Assembly: GCF_034424215.1 (NCBI RefSeq)
Contig: NZ_CP139960.1
Span: 1,736,001 to 1,800,000, forward strand
Source of the DNA: Niabella yanshanensis
Lineage (GTDB): Bacteria; Bacteroidota; Bacteroidia; Chitinophagales; Chitinophagaceae
Reading direction: 5' to 3'
DNA length: 64,000 nt
Below are positions 36,794 through 45,722 of the stretch, in pieces (within the stretch, counting starts at the first letter, position 1; each line of letters starts with the position of its first letter). The position numbers were made by a program, and so were the translations under genes. The notes under the pieces were generated by a model. The model saw nothing but the letters and a program-made list of their open reading frames with translations. It was not told the DNA's origin and made no database searches.

Positions 36794-39637
36794 TTGAAAA
36801 ATAAAGACTTAAATACGATTGATGTTACCGGTGCAAGGGTCCACAACCTGAAAAACATCGATATATCTATACCCAAGAACGAATTGGTAGTTATCACCGG
36901 CATTAGCGGCAGCGGGAAATCCTCCCTGGCATTTGACACCATTTATTCAGAGGGGCAACGTCGTTATATGGAAACATTTGGCGCCTATGCACGCCAGTTT
37001 ATTGGTGATATGGAGCGGCCGGATGTGGATCAGATCACAGGCCTTTCCCCTGTAATCTCAATTGAACAGAAGACCACCAATAAAAACCCCCGATCAACAG
37101 TAGGTACCGTTACCGAGGTATATGATTTTTTCCGTTTGTTTTATGCACGGGTAGGCGAAGCCTATTCCTACAACACGGGCAAAAAAATGGTGAAGTGGAG
37201 CGAAGAAGAAATCGTGGAAAATATTTTCGATCGGTTTAATGGCAAAAAAATAAACCTGCTGGCTCCATTAGTAAGAGGGCGCAAAGGCCATTATCGGGAA
37301 CTATTTGAAGATGTACGCAAGAAGGGATTTTTAAAAGTTCGTGTCGATGGGGAGATCAAAGACATTACAGCAAAAATGCAGGTAGATCGTTACAAAATCC
37401 ATGACATTGAATTGGTAGTGGACCGGCTGCAGGTAACAGGTGATTTAAAAGCACGACTGAGTCAGAGCGTTCAGCAGGGTTTAAAGCTAGGCAAAGACCT
37501 GCTCTTTGTATTGGTGAATGATGAAACAGAAGTTACCCAATATTCAAAAATGCTGATGTGTGAAGACACAGGGATCGGTTACGAAGAGCCTTCTCCTAAC
37601 TCCTTTTCTTTTAATTCGCCCTATGGTGCCTGCCCCTATTGCCGTGGCCTGGGCACCAGTTCGGTGATCAATATGAACCTGGTGCTGCCCGACACTTCCA
37701 AGACTATTAAAGAAGGGGGCATTGCTCCGTTAGGCGAAGAAAGGGAAGCCAGTGTATTTAAGCAGGTAGAAGCTTTTGCCAGAAAACACAAGATCAACCT
37801 GGGTAAACCCCTTAAAGATATACCACAAGCCCAGCTCGACCTGTTATTATATGGGGATGGAGATGCCGTTCAGTCATTACATCTTGACGGAACAGATGAG
37901 TCCATTCCTGATTATTATTCCGGAAGTTACGAGGGCATTATTCCGATGCTCAAGCGCTGGTATCTTTCTACGCAAAGTAATGAAGGGTTACGCGAGTGGG
38001 TAGAAAAATTCATGGAACTGCAGCCCTGCCCTTCCTGCAACGGCGACCGTTTAAAAAAGGAAAGCCTCTGGTTTAAGATCGATAATAAAAATATTGCTTA
38101 TTTAAGCAACCTCAACCTGGATAACCTGGCGGCATGGCTGGATGGCATTGAATTGCGCCTGAGCAAAAAACAAAATGCGATCGCAAAAGATATCCTCAAA
38201 GAAATAAGAGAGCGTTTAGGCTTTTTACTGGATGTAGGGCTTACCTACCTATCGCTGAACCGGCCCAGCAGAACCTTGAGTGGTGGTGAGTCGCAAAGGA
38301 TAAGGCTGGCAACACAAATAGGATCACAATTGCAGGGCATCACTTATATATTGGACGAGCCCTCTATTGGTTTACATCAAAGAGACAACCAGCGTCTTAT
38401 TCACTCTTTACAAAACCTGCGCGATATTGGCAACAGCGTTTTAGTAGTGGAGCATGATAAGGACATTATGCTGGCAGCCGACTACCTGATCGATATCGGC
38501 CCTCGTGCGGGGCATCATGGGGGGCGCGTAGTAGCACAAGGAACACCTGAAGAAATTTTAAAGCTGGATACCATCACCGCAGGGTACTTAAATGGGCATC
38601 TAAAAATAGAAACTCCAAAGGAACGCCGCAAAGGCAATGGAAAATTTGTAGAACTAAAAGGTGTAACCGGTAATAATCTTCAGGGTGTAAGTGTGAAACT
38701 CCCCCTGGGTAAAATGATTGTAGTTACCGGCGTAAGTGGCAGCGGCAAGTCTACATTAATTAATGAAACCCTTTATCCTATTTTAAGCAATCATTGTTTC
38801 CCTGCCAGCAAAATGCAGGCGATGCCGCATAAATCAGTAAAAGGATTGGAGCATATCGACAAGGTGGTAGAGATTGACCAGTCGCCCATTGGACGAACAC
38901 CGCGCAGTAATCCTTCTACTTACTGCGGATTTTTTACTGATATCAGGACTTTATTTGCCTCGGTACCTGAAGCCAAGATACGCGGGTATAATGCAGGCCG
39001 GTTTTCATTTAATGTAAAAACCGGCCGCTGTGATGTTTGTGAAGGCGGCGGTATGCGTGTTATTGAAATGAATTTCCTGCCCGATGTATATGTGCCCTGT
39101 GAGAAATGTAACGGCAAAAGATATAACCGGGAGACGCTGGAAATACGTTATAAAGGCAAATCGATTTCAGATGTATTAGACATGACCGTTGATGATGCTG
39201 TTGTATTCTTCCAGGCAGTGCCCAATATATTCAGGAAAATAAAAACCTTACAGGACGTAGGTTTGGGCTATATTACATTAGGGCAAAGCGCCGTAACACT
39301 CAGCGGCGGTGAAGCACAACGGGTAAAGCTCAGTACCGAGCTTTCAAAAAAAGATACCGGCAAAACTTTTTATATCTTAGATGAACCGACTACGGGCCTG
39401 CATTTCGAGGACATTAAGCACCTGATTGCTGTTTTGGATAAGCTGGCCGACAGGGGCAATACGGTATTGATTATTGAACACAATATGGACGTGATCAAGA
39501 TCGCAGACCATATTATTGACCTGGGACCGGAGGGCGGAGATGGCGGTGGTCAGATCTTATTTGAAGGCACGCCTGAAGGACTCATAAGATGTAAAGAAAG
39601 CTATACTGGCCATTTTCTTAAAACCGAACTTAATTAA
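36794..39637 (+). CDS. uvrA: Excinuclease ABC subunit UvrA
   Basis: 947 residues; starts with TTG at 36794, with GAGGGG 7-12 bases before it. ATPase that finds DNA lesions and loads UvrB. Two ABC modules: Walker A 'GISGSGKSSLAFDTIYSEG' and 'GVSGSGKSTLINETLYP', signatures 'LSGGESQRIRLA' and 'LSGGEAQRVKLS', Walker B 'YILDEPSIGLH' and 'YILDEPTTGLH', and zinc-finger Cys pairs (ACPYCRGLG with CPSCNGDRL; CDVCEGG with CEKCNGKRY). Canonical length. The gene at 39643 follows five bases after the stop. Confidence 0.97.
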   Translation: MKNKDLNTIDVTGARVHNLKNIDISIPKNELVVITGISGSGKSSLAFDTIYSEGQRRYMETFGAYARQFIGDMERPDVDQITGLSPVISIEQKTTNKNPRSTVGTVTEVYDFFRLFYARVGEAYSYNTGKKMVKWSEEEIVENIFDRFNGKKINLLAPLVRGRKGHYRELFEDVRKKGFLKVRVDGEIKDITAKMQVDRYKIHDIELVVDRLQVTGDLKARLSQSVQQGLKLGKDLLFVLVNDETEVTQYSKMLMCEDTGIGYEEPSPNSFSFNSPYGACPYCRGLGTSSVINMNLVLPDTSKTIKEGGIAPLGEEREASVFKQVEAFARKHKINLGKPLKDIPQAQLDLLLYGDGDAVQSLHLDGTDESIPDYYSGSYEGIIPMLKRWYLSTQSNEGLREWVEKFMELQPCPSCNGDRLKKESLWFKIDNKNIAYLSNLNLDNLAAWLDGIELRLSKKQNAIAKDILKEIRERLGFLLDVGLTYLSLNRPSRTLSGGESQRIRLATQIGSQLQGITYILDEPSIGLHQRDNQRLIHSLQNLRDIGNSVLVVEHDKDIMLAADYLIDIGPRAGHHGGRVVAQGTPEEILKLDTITAGYLNGHLKIETPKERRKGNGKFVELKGVTGNNLQGVSVKLPLGKMIVVTGVSGSGKSTLINETLYPILSNHCFPASKMQAMPHKSVKGLEHIDKVVEIDQSPIGRTPRSNPSTYCGFFTDIRTLFASVPEAKIRGYNAGRFSFNVKTGRCDVCEGGGMRVIEMNFLPDVYVPCEKCNGKRYNRETLEIRYKGKSISDVLDMTVDDAVVFFQAVPNIFRKIKTLQDVGLGYITLGQSAVTLSGGEAQRVKLSTELSKKDTGKTFYILDEPTTGLHFEDIKHLIAVLDKLADRGNTVLIIEHNMDVIKIADHIIDLGPEGGDGGGQILFEGTPEGLIRCKESYTGHFLKTELN

Positions 39638-39642
39638 ACACT

Positions 39643-40137
39643 ATGCATATCGACAACCTGAGCGATCTGCCCGACTGGGATGATGAAAGACTTCCGCTGG
39701 ATGATGAAGAAGGTGAAGAATGGAAGCCGAACCCCACCAGGGAAGCCTGCAAAGCACTTTACCAGAAATGGAAGGAGATCATGCTGATGCTGAAAGGCGC
39801 TTTGGACACTACCAAATCTGAGGAAGCCGAAAGCATTTCTTACACCGACGATTTAAAATACATGGTGTTAGGCGATGCATACGAAGTGGGTGTAAAGATC
39901 AGGAGTTCTGAAGTGGGAAGCATGTATGTGCTTCGTATGGAGAATGCTGCTATCATTCGTAAGAATGCACAACACGTAGCCAGCTCGCTGCTTACTCTGG
40001 GTGCTGAAGATGAGACCGAAGAGCAATATGTTGATTTGATCAGGGCAGAGATTGACCAGTTCAGGGAATTGTTCAAAATATGGATCGGCACTTTTGAAAA
40101 AGATGAATACACAGATGACTGGGGGCTATTTGTATAA
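39643..40137 (+). CDS. Conserved hypothetical protein downstream of uvrA
   Basis: 164 residues, cytoplasmic, acidic N-terminus (LPDWDDERLPLDDEEGEEW) and an otherwise helical body ('CKALYQKWKEIMLMLKGALDTT', 'YVLRMENAAIIRKNAQHVASSL', 'IDQFRELFKIWIGTFEKDE'). It begins five bases after uvrA, so it is likely cotranslated. It could be an accessory protein but no family is recognised. Confidence 0.7.
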   Translation: MHIDNLSDLPDWDDERLPLDDEEGEEWKPNPTREACKALYQKWKEIMLMLKGALDTTKSEEAESISYTDDLKYMVLGDAYEVGVKIRSSEVGSMYVLRMENAAIIRKNAQHVASSLLTLGAEDETEEQYVDLIRAEIDQFRELFKIWIGTFEKDEYTDDWGLFV

Positions 40138-40153
40138 ACAGCCCCAATCACCA

Positions 40154-40867
40154 CTATTTTTGGTTGATCACCGTTTCAATGATCAAAAATTCACTTTCCT
40201 CATTGCAATCAATAGAAATTTTATCGGTATCCCAGATGCCAATAGCATCACGCCCAGGTACCGGCTGGCCGTTTACAGTAATGTCACCTGAAATATTGAA
40301 TACAAAGAGACACATATTCTCCGGCCGGAACTGGTAGTTAATCTGTTGGCCCTTTTCAAAATAACCCAGGGAAAGTTTAGCATTCTGGTTGATCCAGCAA
40401 TGGGCCAAACCTTCTTCACTTGAAATAATGGTAACCAGCTGGTTCTTTCTTTGTGCTTTTGGAAAGCTGCGGGTTTGATAACGCGGACTGATATTTTGTT
40501 GTTTGGGATAGATCCATATCTGCAAAAAATTCACATTCTCTTCACCAATATTATATTCCTCATGCTTTAGGCCGCTACCGGCGCTCATAATTTGCACCCC
40601 ACCTTCTTCAATCACAGTGCTGTAACCCATGGTATCTTTATGATTCATCTTTCCCTTCAATAATATCGAGATGATCTCCATATTAATATGGGGGTGGATA
40701 CCAAACCCCTTTCCCACTTGCAGGTAATCATCATTAAAAGCGAACAAAGTACCGAAGGCACTTTTGACCGGATTATAATAATTACTGAAACTAAACACAA
40801 AATTACTGCGTAGCCAACCGATATCTTTGGTACCGCGATCCACCGAAGGAAATAAAACTGTTTCCAT
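40154..40867 (-). CDS. Pirin-family protein
   Basis: 237 residues, a two-cupin pirin similar to YhhW quercetinase. The metal site of cupin 1 is 'GIHPHINMEIISILLKG' (His-x-His) and 'GLKHEEYN' (His-x-Glu). The C-terminal cupin 'QINYQFRPENMCLFVFNISGD' lacks the ligands. The family oxidises flavonols or senses redox state. It is downstream of the esterase and dioxygenase genes on the same strand. Confidence 0.88.
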   Translation of the reverse strand: METVLFPSVDRGTKDIGWLRSNFVFSFSNYYNPVKSAFGTLFAFNDDYLQVGKGFGIHPHINMEIISILLKGKMNHKDTMGYSTVIEEGGVQIMSAGSGLKHEEYNIGEENVNFLQIWIYPKQQNISPRYQTRSFPKAQRKNQLVTIISSEEGLAHCWINQNAKLSLGYFEKGQQINYQFRPENMCLFVFNISGDITVNGQPVPGRDAIGIWDTDKISIDCNEESEFLIIETVINQK

Positions 40868-40917
40868 ATTTTTTGATTTCTTTAATAATTTAAGTAAAAC
40901 GTTTCAAGCCTAAGACC

Positions 40918-41532
40918 TTACTTAAAAATAAGGCTGTTGGCCAGGCTGATCTCATCAGTGTTGATGGTATGTCCCATGCCGGGATATATCTTCTCCGTAA
41001 CATCAGCCCCCATTGATTTCAGCAAGTTTACGGAATCGTGCACCCGTTCAACCGGCACATGAAAGTCGGGATCACTGGTCCCGATGAAAACCGGTGTTTT
41101 ATCAAAATTACCTTTATAATGATCGCTATAAATACGGTCACCGATCAGGCCGCCGGTAAAAGCCACTGCTCCGCCATACCTTGCAGCATTGCGGGTTATA
41201 TATTCCAGTGTTAAACAGGCCCCCTGGGAAAAACCTGCAAAATAGATTTGCTCTTTCGCAATGCCTTTGGCTATAGCAGCTGCCACGGTGACCTTTATCA
41301 ATGCCAGGGCGCCATCCAGCCATGGCTGGTTCTGCGCAAGAGGTACGATAAACGATTGGGGATACCAGCTGTTGTTAGTGGCCTGCGGGGCTAGTAACAA
41401 GTAATCTTTTACATTGAGATGATCAGCCAGTGATAAGATATCTGCTGCCCTGGCGCCCCTGCCATGTAATAGGATTAACGCCTTTGAAGGTTCATTAATA
41501 TTTCCCGCTGTTATAATGTTTTCTGAATGCAT
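40918..41532 (-). CDS. Alpha/beta hydrolase (YpfH/MhqD-like carboxylesterase)
   Basis: 204 residues. 'ALILLHGRGARAADILSLADHL' is the oxyanion strand, nucleophile elbow 'FAGFSQGACLTLEYI', Asp in 'VFIGTSDPDFHVPVERV' and His in 'YPGMGHTINTDEI'. Small phospholipase/carboxylesterase class. Together with the neighbouring ring-cleaving dioxygenase it resembles MhqD/MhqO, which are induced by hydroquinones in other bacteria. Confidence 0.87.
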   Translation of the reverse strand: MHSENIITAGNINEPSKALILLHGRGARAADILSLADHLNVKDYLLLAPQATNNSWYPQSFIVPLAQNQPWLDGALALIKVTVAAAIAKGIAKEQIYFAGFSQGACLTLEYITRNAARYGGAVAFTGGLIGDRIYSDHYKGNFDKTPVFIGTSDPDFHVPVERVHDSVNLLKSMGADVTEKIYPGMGHTINTDEISLANSLIFK

Positions 41533-41604
41533 AATATGCTTTTAAAAAATTATTGAATTATCCGGGTAGAACACACTTGGACATTTAAGCGCGGTTTGAA
41601 TCCC

Positions 41605-41690
41605 GGTTTAACCACGAAGACATCAGGCCGCCGAGCCACGCTAAAGTGTCTCTCCACTTTTCCTCGCGCCGTAGCACCCTGGCGGTTAAA
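41605..41690. repeat. Intergenic element bounded by TTTAACC/GGTTAAA
   Basis: Eighty-six bases bounded by TTTAACC (41607-41613) and GGTTAAA (41684-41690). Inside, ACCACGAAGACAT, GAGCCACGCTAAAGTGTC and TCTCCACTTTTCCTCGCG recall the ACCACGAAG...CGTGGT intergenic repeats common in many bacterial genomes. The GC content differs from the flanks. It fills most of the gap between the esterase and the dioxygenase genes. Confidence 0.45.
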
Positions 41691-41698
41691 TACCCAAC

Positions 41699-42634
41699 TC
41701 ACTTCAGCACCGGTAATACTTTCTCTATCTCGCTTCTGGAAGGCTCATACTGTTTAGGCAGCTTCAATGCAGTACCCAATTCAGCTAAGGGCTCATCTAC
41801 TGTAAAACCGGGATTATCCGTAGCTATTTCAAAAAGCACACCACCGGGTTCGCGGAAATAAAGGGAGTAGAAATAGTCACGGTCTATCTTAGGGGTTATC
41901 TGGTGACCCGCACTTAAAATCTTTTCACGGAAATTCATCTGCACCTGGTCGTCTTTTACCCTGAATGCAATATGGTGATTGGTGCCACCTGCGTTGTAGC
42001 CGGGCTTGGCAGACTCATCTAACGATATATCAATGATGTTCGCCTCATGAACAGCATTGGTCATAAACCTGTAGCGATTCCCTTCCTGTTCCGTTTGCTG
42101 GTAGCCGAATATATCGGTAAGAATTTTCGCTGTTGGCTCTAAACGGTTCAAGGTTAGTGTGGTATTATAAAAACCTTTGGTGGCTACTTCCTGCGCTACT
42201 GCCGGCGTTGCATACCCTTTACGGCCATCTGTAGATTTGGGCACAATTAAGCTCAGGTTCAGACCATCCGGATCGGTAAAAGGTAAATATTGCTCACCAA
42301 AGCGCTCTGTAACATCACCCGTTTCTACCTGGTAGCGGTTCAGTCGTTCTTTCCAAAACTCCAGGCTTCCTTCAGGAACAGCATAAGCGATCTCCGTTGC
42401 CATACCTGCTCCTGTCCGCCCTTTAGGTATTCCCTGCCAGGGAAAAAAGGTTAAGATAGTACCCGGAGCGCCTTCTTCATTACCATAATAAAAGTGATAG
42501 GTACCCGGATCATCAAAGTTGACGGTTTTCTTTACCAACCTCAATCCTAACACCTGTGTATAAAAATTAAAATTTTCCTGTGCATTGCCTGCTATCGCAG
42601 TGATGTGATGCAGTCCTAATATTTTATTGTCCAT
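41699..42634 (-). CDS. Ring-cleaving dioxygenase (VOC superfamily, MhqO-like)
   Basis: About 311 residues from ATG 42634 (MDNKILGLHHITAIAGNAQE). Two VOC/glyoxalase modules: 'LGLHHITAIAGNAQENFNFYT' with the metal His, 'YHFYYGNEEGAPGTILTFFPW', then the second half 'AGGTNHHIAFRVKDDQVQ' and 'FREPGGVLFEIATDNPGF' with the metal Glu. The MhqO/LinE-like group opens hydroquinone rings. It may be cotranscribed with the esterase and pirin genes; the gap is 166 bases. Confidence 0.88.
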   Translation of the reverse strand: MDNKILGLHHITAIAGNAQENFNFYTQVLGLRLVKKTVNFDDPGTYHFYYGNEEGAPGTILTFFPWQGIPKGRTGAGMATEIAYAVPEGSLEFWKERLNRYQVETGDVTERFGEQYLPFTDPDGLNLSLIVPKSTDGRKGYATPAVAQEVATKGFYNTTLTLNRLEPTAKILTDIFGYQQTEQEGNRYRFMTNAVHEANIIDISLDESAKPGYNAGGTNHHIAFRVKDDQVQMNFREKILSAGHQITPKIDRDYFYSLYFREPGGVLFEIATDNPGFTVDEPLAELGTALKLPKQYEPSRSEIEKVLPVLK

Positions 42635-42732
42635 AATTATTGTCCTTAATTGTTCCACAAAATTGAGACAATAACAGTTGAAAGGAAATAAGGTAGATTA
42701 ACTGCACCACTTAACCTGGTTCAAGTGATTTT

Positions 42733-43176
42733 TCAGGAATTTACCATTTCAATATGATCAATACCTGCATCGTCATAAATATCGCTGCATTGTTCAAACC
42801 CAAGTAGCTCATAGAATTTTTTCAAATGATATTGCGCTCCGATCTTTATAGCGGCCTTTCCAAATATCTGATTGCTTCGGGCAATGCTCTCCTGCATCAA
42901 TAGTTTTCCTGTTCCCGATTTGCGGGCTTCCTTTTTCAATACCACCCTTCCTATCGACTGTTCCGTATAACTTACGCCCGGGGGAATTAAACGTGCATAC
43001 GCCAATAGTATTCCATCTTTCCATCCCATCAGGTGGTAGCTTTTGGGGTCCTTGCCATCTACATCCTGGTAGTAGCAATGCTGCTCTACCACAAACACCT
43101 CGCTACGCAGCTGCAATAGGCCGTACAGCTCTTCCAGTGTGAGTTCATTAAATGATTTGCAAATCCAATTGATCAT
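42733..43176 (-). CDS. GNAT acetyltransferase, ElaA type
   Basis: 147 residues from ATG 43176 (MINWICKSFNELTLEELYGL); the frame extends to 43215. ElaA-like GNAT: 'LLQLRSEVFVVEQHCYYQDVDGKD', the acetyl-CoA loop 'GRVVLKKEARKSGTGKLLMQES' and 'AQYHLKKFYELLGFEQCSDI'. Acetylates an unknown acceptor. Divergent from the S9 peptidase at 43263. Confidence 0.88.
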   Translation of the reverse strand: MINWICKSFNELTLEELYGLLQLRSEVFVVEQHCYYQDVDGKDPKSYHLMGWKDGILLAYARLIPPGVSYTEQSIGRVVLKKEARKSGTGKLLMQESIARSNQIFGKAAIKIGAQYHLKKFYELLGFEQCSDIYDDAGIDHIEMVNS

Positions 43177-43262
43177 AAATTCAGGTTGACTTTTTAATAC
43201 TACCGTTGGCAACATAAAAAATAAATCGCAAACAATTAAATTTATACCCTAAAGTGTATTTG

Positions 43263-45632
43263 ATGCAAAAATTATTTTTCCTTTTCATTTTTAGCTGCTA
43301 TTTTCCAACTGCTTCCGCCCAAAACAAGCTGGCGCCTCTAACCGTACAAAAAATAATGCGCGATCCGAAGTGGATGGGCAGTTCGCCTTCCCAACCTCAA
43401 TGGAACCGCACCGGGGATACTTTGTATTTTTTATGGAACCCTGACAAAAAACCTGCGGACTCGCTTTATTTTATCACGCTCAACAATCGCAAACCGCAAA
43501 AAACTACCGTTGCGCAAAGGCAGTTCTTATCAAGACCGGGCAGCTACGTGTATAACCTGGCCCGCACCCGTTATGTATTTGAGAAGAATGGCGACATTTT
43601 CTTTACAGATATCGCCGCCCGTATTACCAGGCGCGTTACGAATACCATCGAAGCCGAGAGTAACCCGCAGTTTAGCTTTGGAGAGAAAAAGATCGTTTAC
43701 ACCCGTAACAGTAACCTGTATGCCTGGGATATTGCAACCGGCGAAACTGAACAACTCACCAATATCGGCACCGGTAGTAACCATTTTGGAAGCAAGCCAA
43801 CAGGAGGAAAAGAAGAAGAGTGGTTAAAAAACGACCAGCTGGTAAACTTTGACGTGTTAAGAGAAAGGAAAGCAAAAAATGACACCAGCGACGCTTACCG
43901 CAGGGCCTTACCCAAGGAAAAAGCACTTCGTTACCTGCTGGTACGTGAAGGATCTGTAAGAGGCTTAAACATTAGTCCTGACGGGCGTTTTGTAAGTTAT
44001 CGTGCATTTAAACCGGCAACCACCAAAAATACCATCATTCCCGACTATGTAACAGAAAGTGGCTATACTACTGATATCTCCGGCAGAAATAAGGTAGGCG
44101 CTGAACAGGGCAGTTCAGCTTTTTATATTTACGACAGGAAACAAGATACAGTGCTAACACTGCCCCTTGAATCTATTCCCGGTATCAGGGACTTGCCCGA
44201 TTACCTGAAAGATTATCCTAAAGCTTTTGATAAAAGAAAAAAAGAAGGTGCACTAAGGTCAGTTTCCGTTTATGGTGTTTCCTGGTCGTCCAAGGGTAAG
44301 CACCTGGTAGTTGAAATTCATTCGGATGATAACAAGGACCGCTGGCTGATGCATTGGGATATGCAGATCAATAAGCTGATACTGCTTGATCGCCAGCGTG
44401 ATGAAGCCTGGATCGGCGGTCCCGGTATCAACGGCAACAGCATGGGCTGGATCAATGAGGATCTATTCTGGTTTCAATCCGAAAAAACCGGTTACTCACA
44501 TTTATATACCATCAACCTGTTGAACCTGCAGCAGAAGGCGCTCACATCCGGTAACTATGAAATACAGGAAGCTATTCTTTCGCAAAACAAAAAATTCTTT
44601 TACATCACTACCAATGAGGTGCATCCGGGCGAAAAGCATTGCTACCAGCTCCATATTGCTACGGGTAAAAAAGAACGTATCACTACAATGACAGGTGCTA
44701 ATGAAACCAGCCTGTCACCAGATGAAAAAAATATCGCTGTATTGCACTCTTATTCCAATAAGCCCTGGGAGCTATACCTGCAGCCTGCAAAAGCAGGCGC
44801 GACTGCTCAGCAAATAACTTTTAAAGCACAAAGCGAGGAATTTAAATCCTACACCTGGAGAGATCCTGAAGTTATTGCGTTTAAAGCCGCTGATGGGGCA
44901 CTGGTATATGCCAGAATTTATAAGCCTGCGAATCCACATCCCAATAAGCCGGCTGTATTATTTGTACATGGCGCCGGTTACCTGCAAAATGCACATAAAT
45001 GGTGGAGCAGCTATTTCAGGGAATTTATGTTTAATAATATGCTGGCTGACAATGGTTACTATGTAATGGATATTGATTACCGCGGCAGCGCCGGTTATGG
45101 CCGCGACTGGCGTACCGGAATCTATCGCTATATGGGTGGTAAGGATCTGAGTGATCATGTGGACGCTGCCAAATACCTGGTAGATACGTATGGAGTGAAT
45201 CCTCAACATATTGGTTTGTACGGTGGATCCTACGGAGGCTTCATGACCTTAATGGCAATGTTCAACCAACCCGAAGTGTTCAAAGCAGGGGCAGCTTTAA
45301 GACCCGTTACAGATTGGGCCAATTACAACCACGGGTATACCTCTAACATATTAAATGAGCCCTATAACGATAGCCTGGCCTACTACCGCAGTTCACCCTT
45401 ATATTTTGCCAACGGGTTAAAGGGAGATTTATTGATCTGTCATGGAATGGTAGATATAAACGTACATTACCAGGACGCCGTAAAGCTGGCACAACGCCTG
45501 ATAGAACTAGGCAAAGACAATTGGGAGCTGGCCGGATACCCCATGGAAGATCATGGTTTCGTAGAACCCAGCAGCTGGACAGACGAGTACAAAAGAATTT
45601 TTAAGCTGTTTGAAACAGTGTTGAAGAAATAG
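43263..45632 (+). CDS. Exported S9 peptidase, dipeptidyl peptidase IV-like
   Basis: About 789 residues from ATG 43263 (MQKLFFLFIFSCYFPTASAQ, signal peptide); an ATG three codons upstream is in frame. N-terminal eight-bladed-type beta-propeller (about 25-530), then an alpha/beta hydrolase domain with nucleophile 'GLYGGSYGGFMTLMAMF', Asp in 'CHGMVDINVHYQDAV' and His in 'PMEDHGFVEPSSW'. The WSSYFREFMF region precedes a 'DIDYRGSAGYGRDWR' loop. Periplasmic peptidase releasing dipeptides or prolyl peptides. A terminator follows at 45660. Confidence 0.92.
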   Translation: MQKLFFLFIFSCYFPTASAQNKLAPLTVQKIMRDPKWMGSSPSQPQWNRTGDTLYFLWNPDKKPADSLYFITLNNRKPQKTTVAQRQFLSRPGSYVYNLARTRYVFEKNGDIFFTDIAARITRRVTNTIEAESNPQFSFGEKKIVYTRNSNLYAWDIATGETEQLTNIGTGSNHFGSKPTGGKEEEWLKNDQLVNFDVLRERKAKNDTSDAYRRALPKEKALRYLLVREGSVRGLNISPDGRFVSYRAFKPATTKNTIIPDYVTESGYTTDISGRNKVGAEQGSSAFYIYDRKQDTVLTLPLESIPGIRDLPDYLKDYPKAFDKRKKEGALRSVSVYGVSWSSKGKHLVVEIHSDDNKDRWLMHWDMQINKLILLDRQRDEAWIGGPGINGNSMGWINEDLFWFQSEKTGYSHLYTINLLNLQQKALTSGNYEIQEAILSQNKKFFYITTNEVHPGEKHCYQLHIATGKKERITTMTGANETSLSPDEKNIAVLHSYSNKPWELYLQPAKAGATAQQITFKAQSEEFKSYTWRDPEVIAFKAADGALVYARIYKPANPHPNKPAVLFVHGAGYLQNAHKWWSSYFREFMFNNMLADNGYYVMDIDYRGSAGYGRDWRTGIYRYMGGKDLSDHVDAAKYLVDTYGVNPQHIGLYGGSYGGFMTLMAMFNQPEVFKAGAALRPVTDWANYNHGYTSNILNEPYNDSLAYYRSSPLYFANGLKGDLLICHGMVDINVHYQDAVKLAQRLIELGKDNWELAGYPMEDHGFVEPSSWTDEYKRIFKLFETVLKK

Positions 45633-45659
45633 CATCGCAATGATTTCTGCATTATATAA

Positions 45660-45684
45660 AAGCCAACGGTTAAACCGTTGGCTT
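45660..45684. terminator. Bidirectional terminator
   Basis: Perfect 10-base stem AAGCCAACGG/CCGTTGGCTT, 5-base loop, between the S9 peptidase stop (45632) and the convergent gene at 45723. Confidence 0.88.
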
Positions 45685-45722
45685 CATTGTTATATACTCA
45701 GGTCTGACAGCTTCCAACCACC

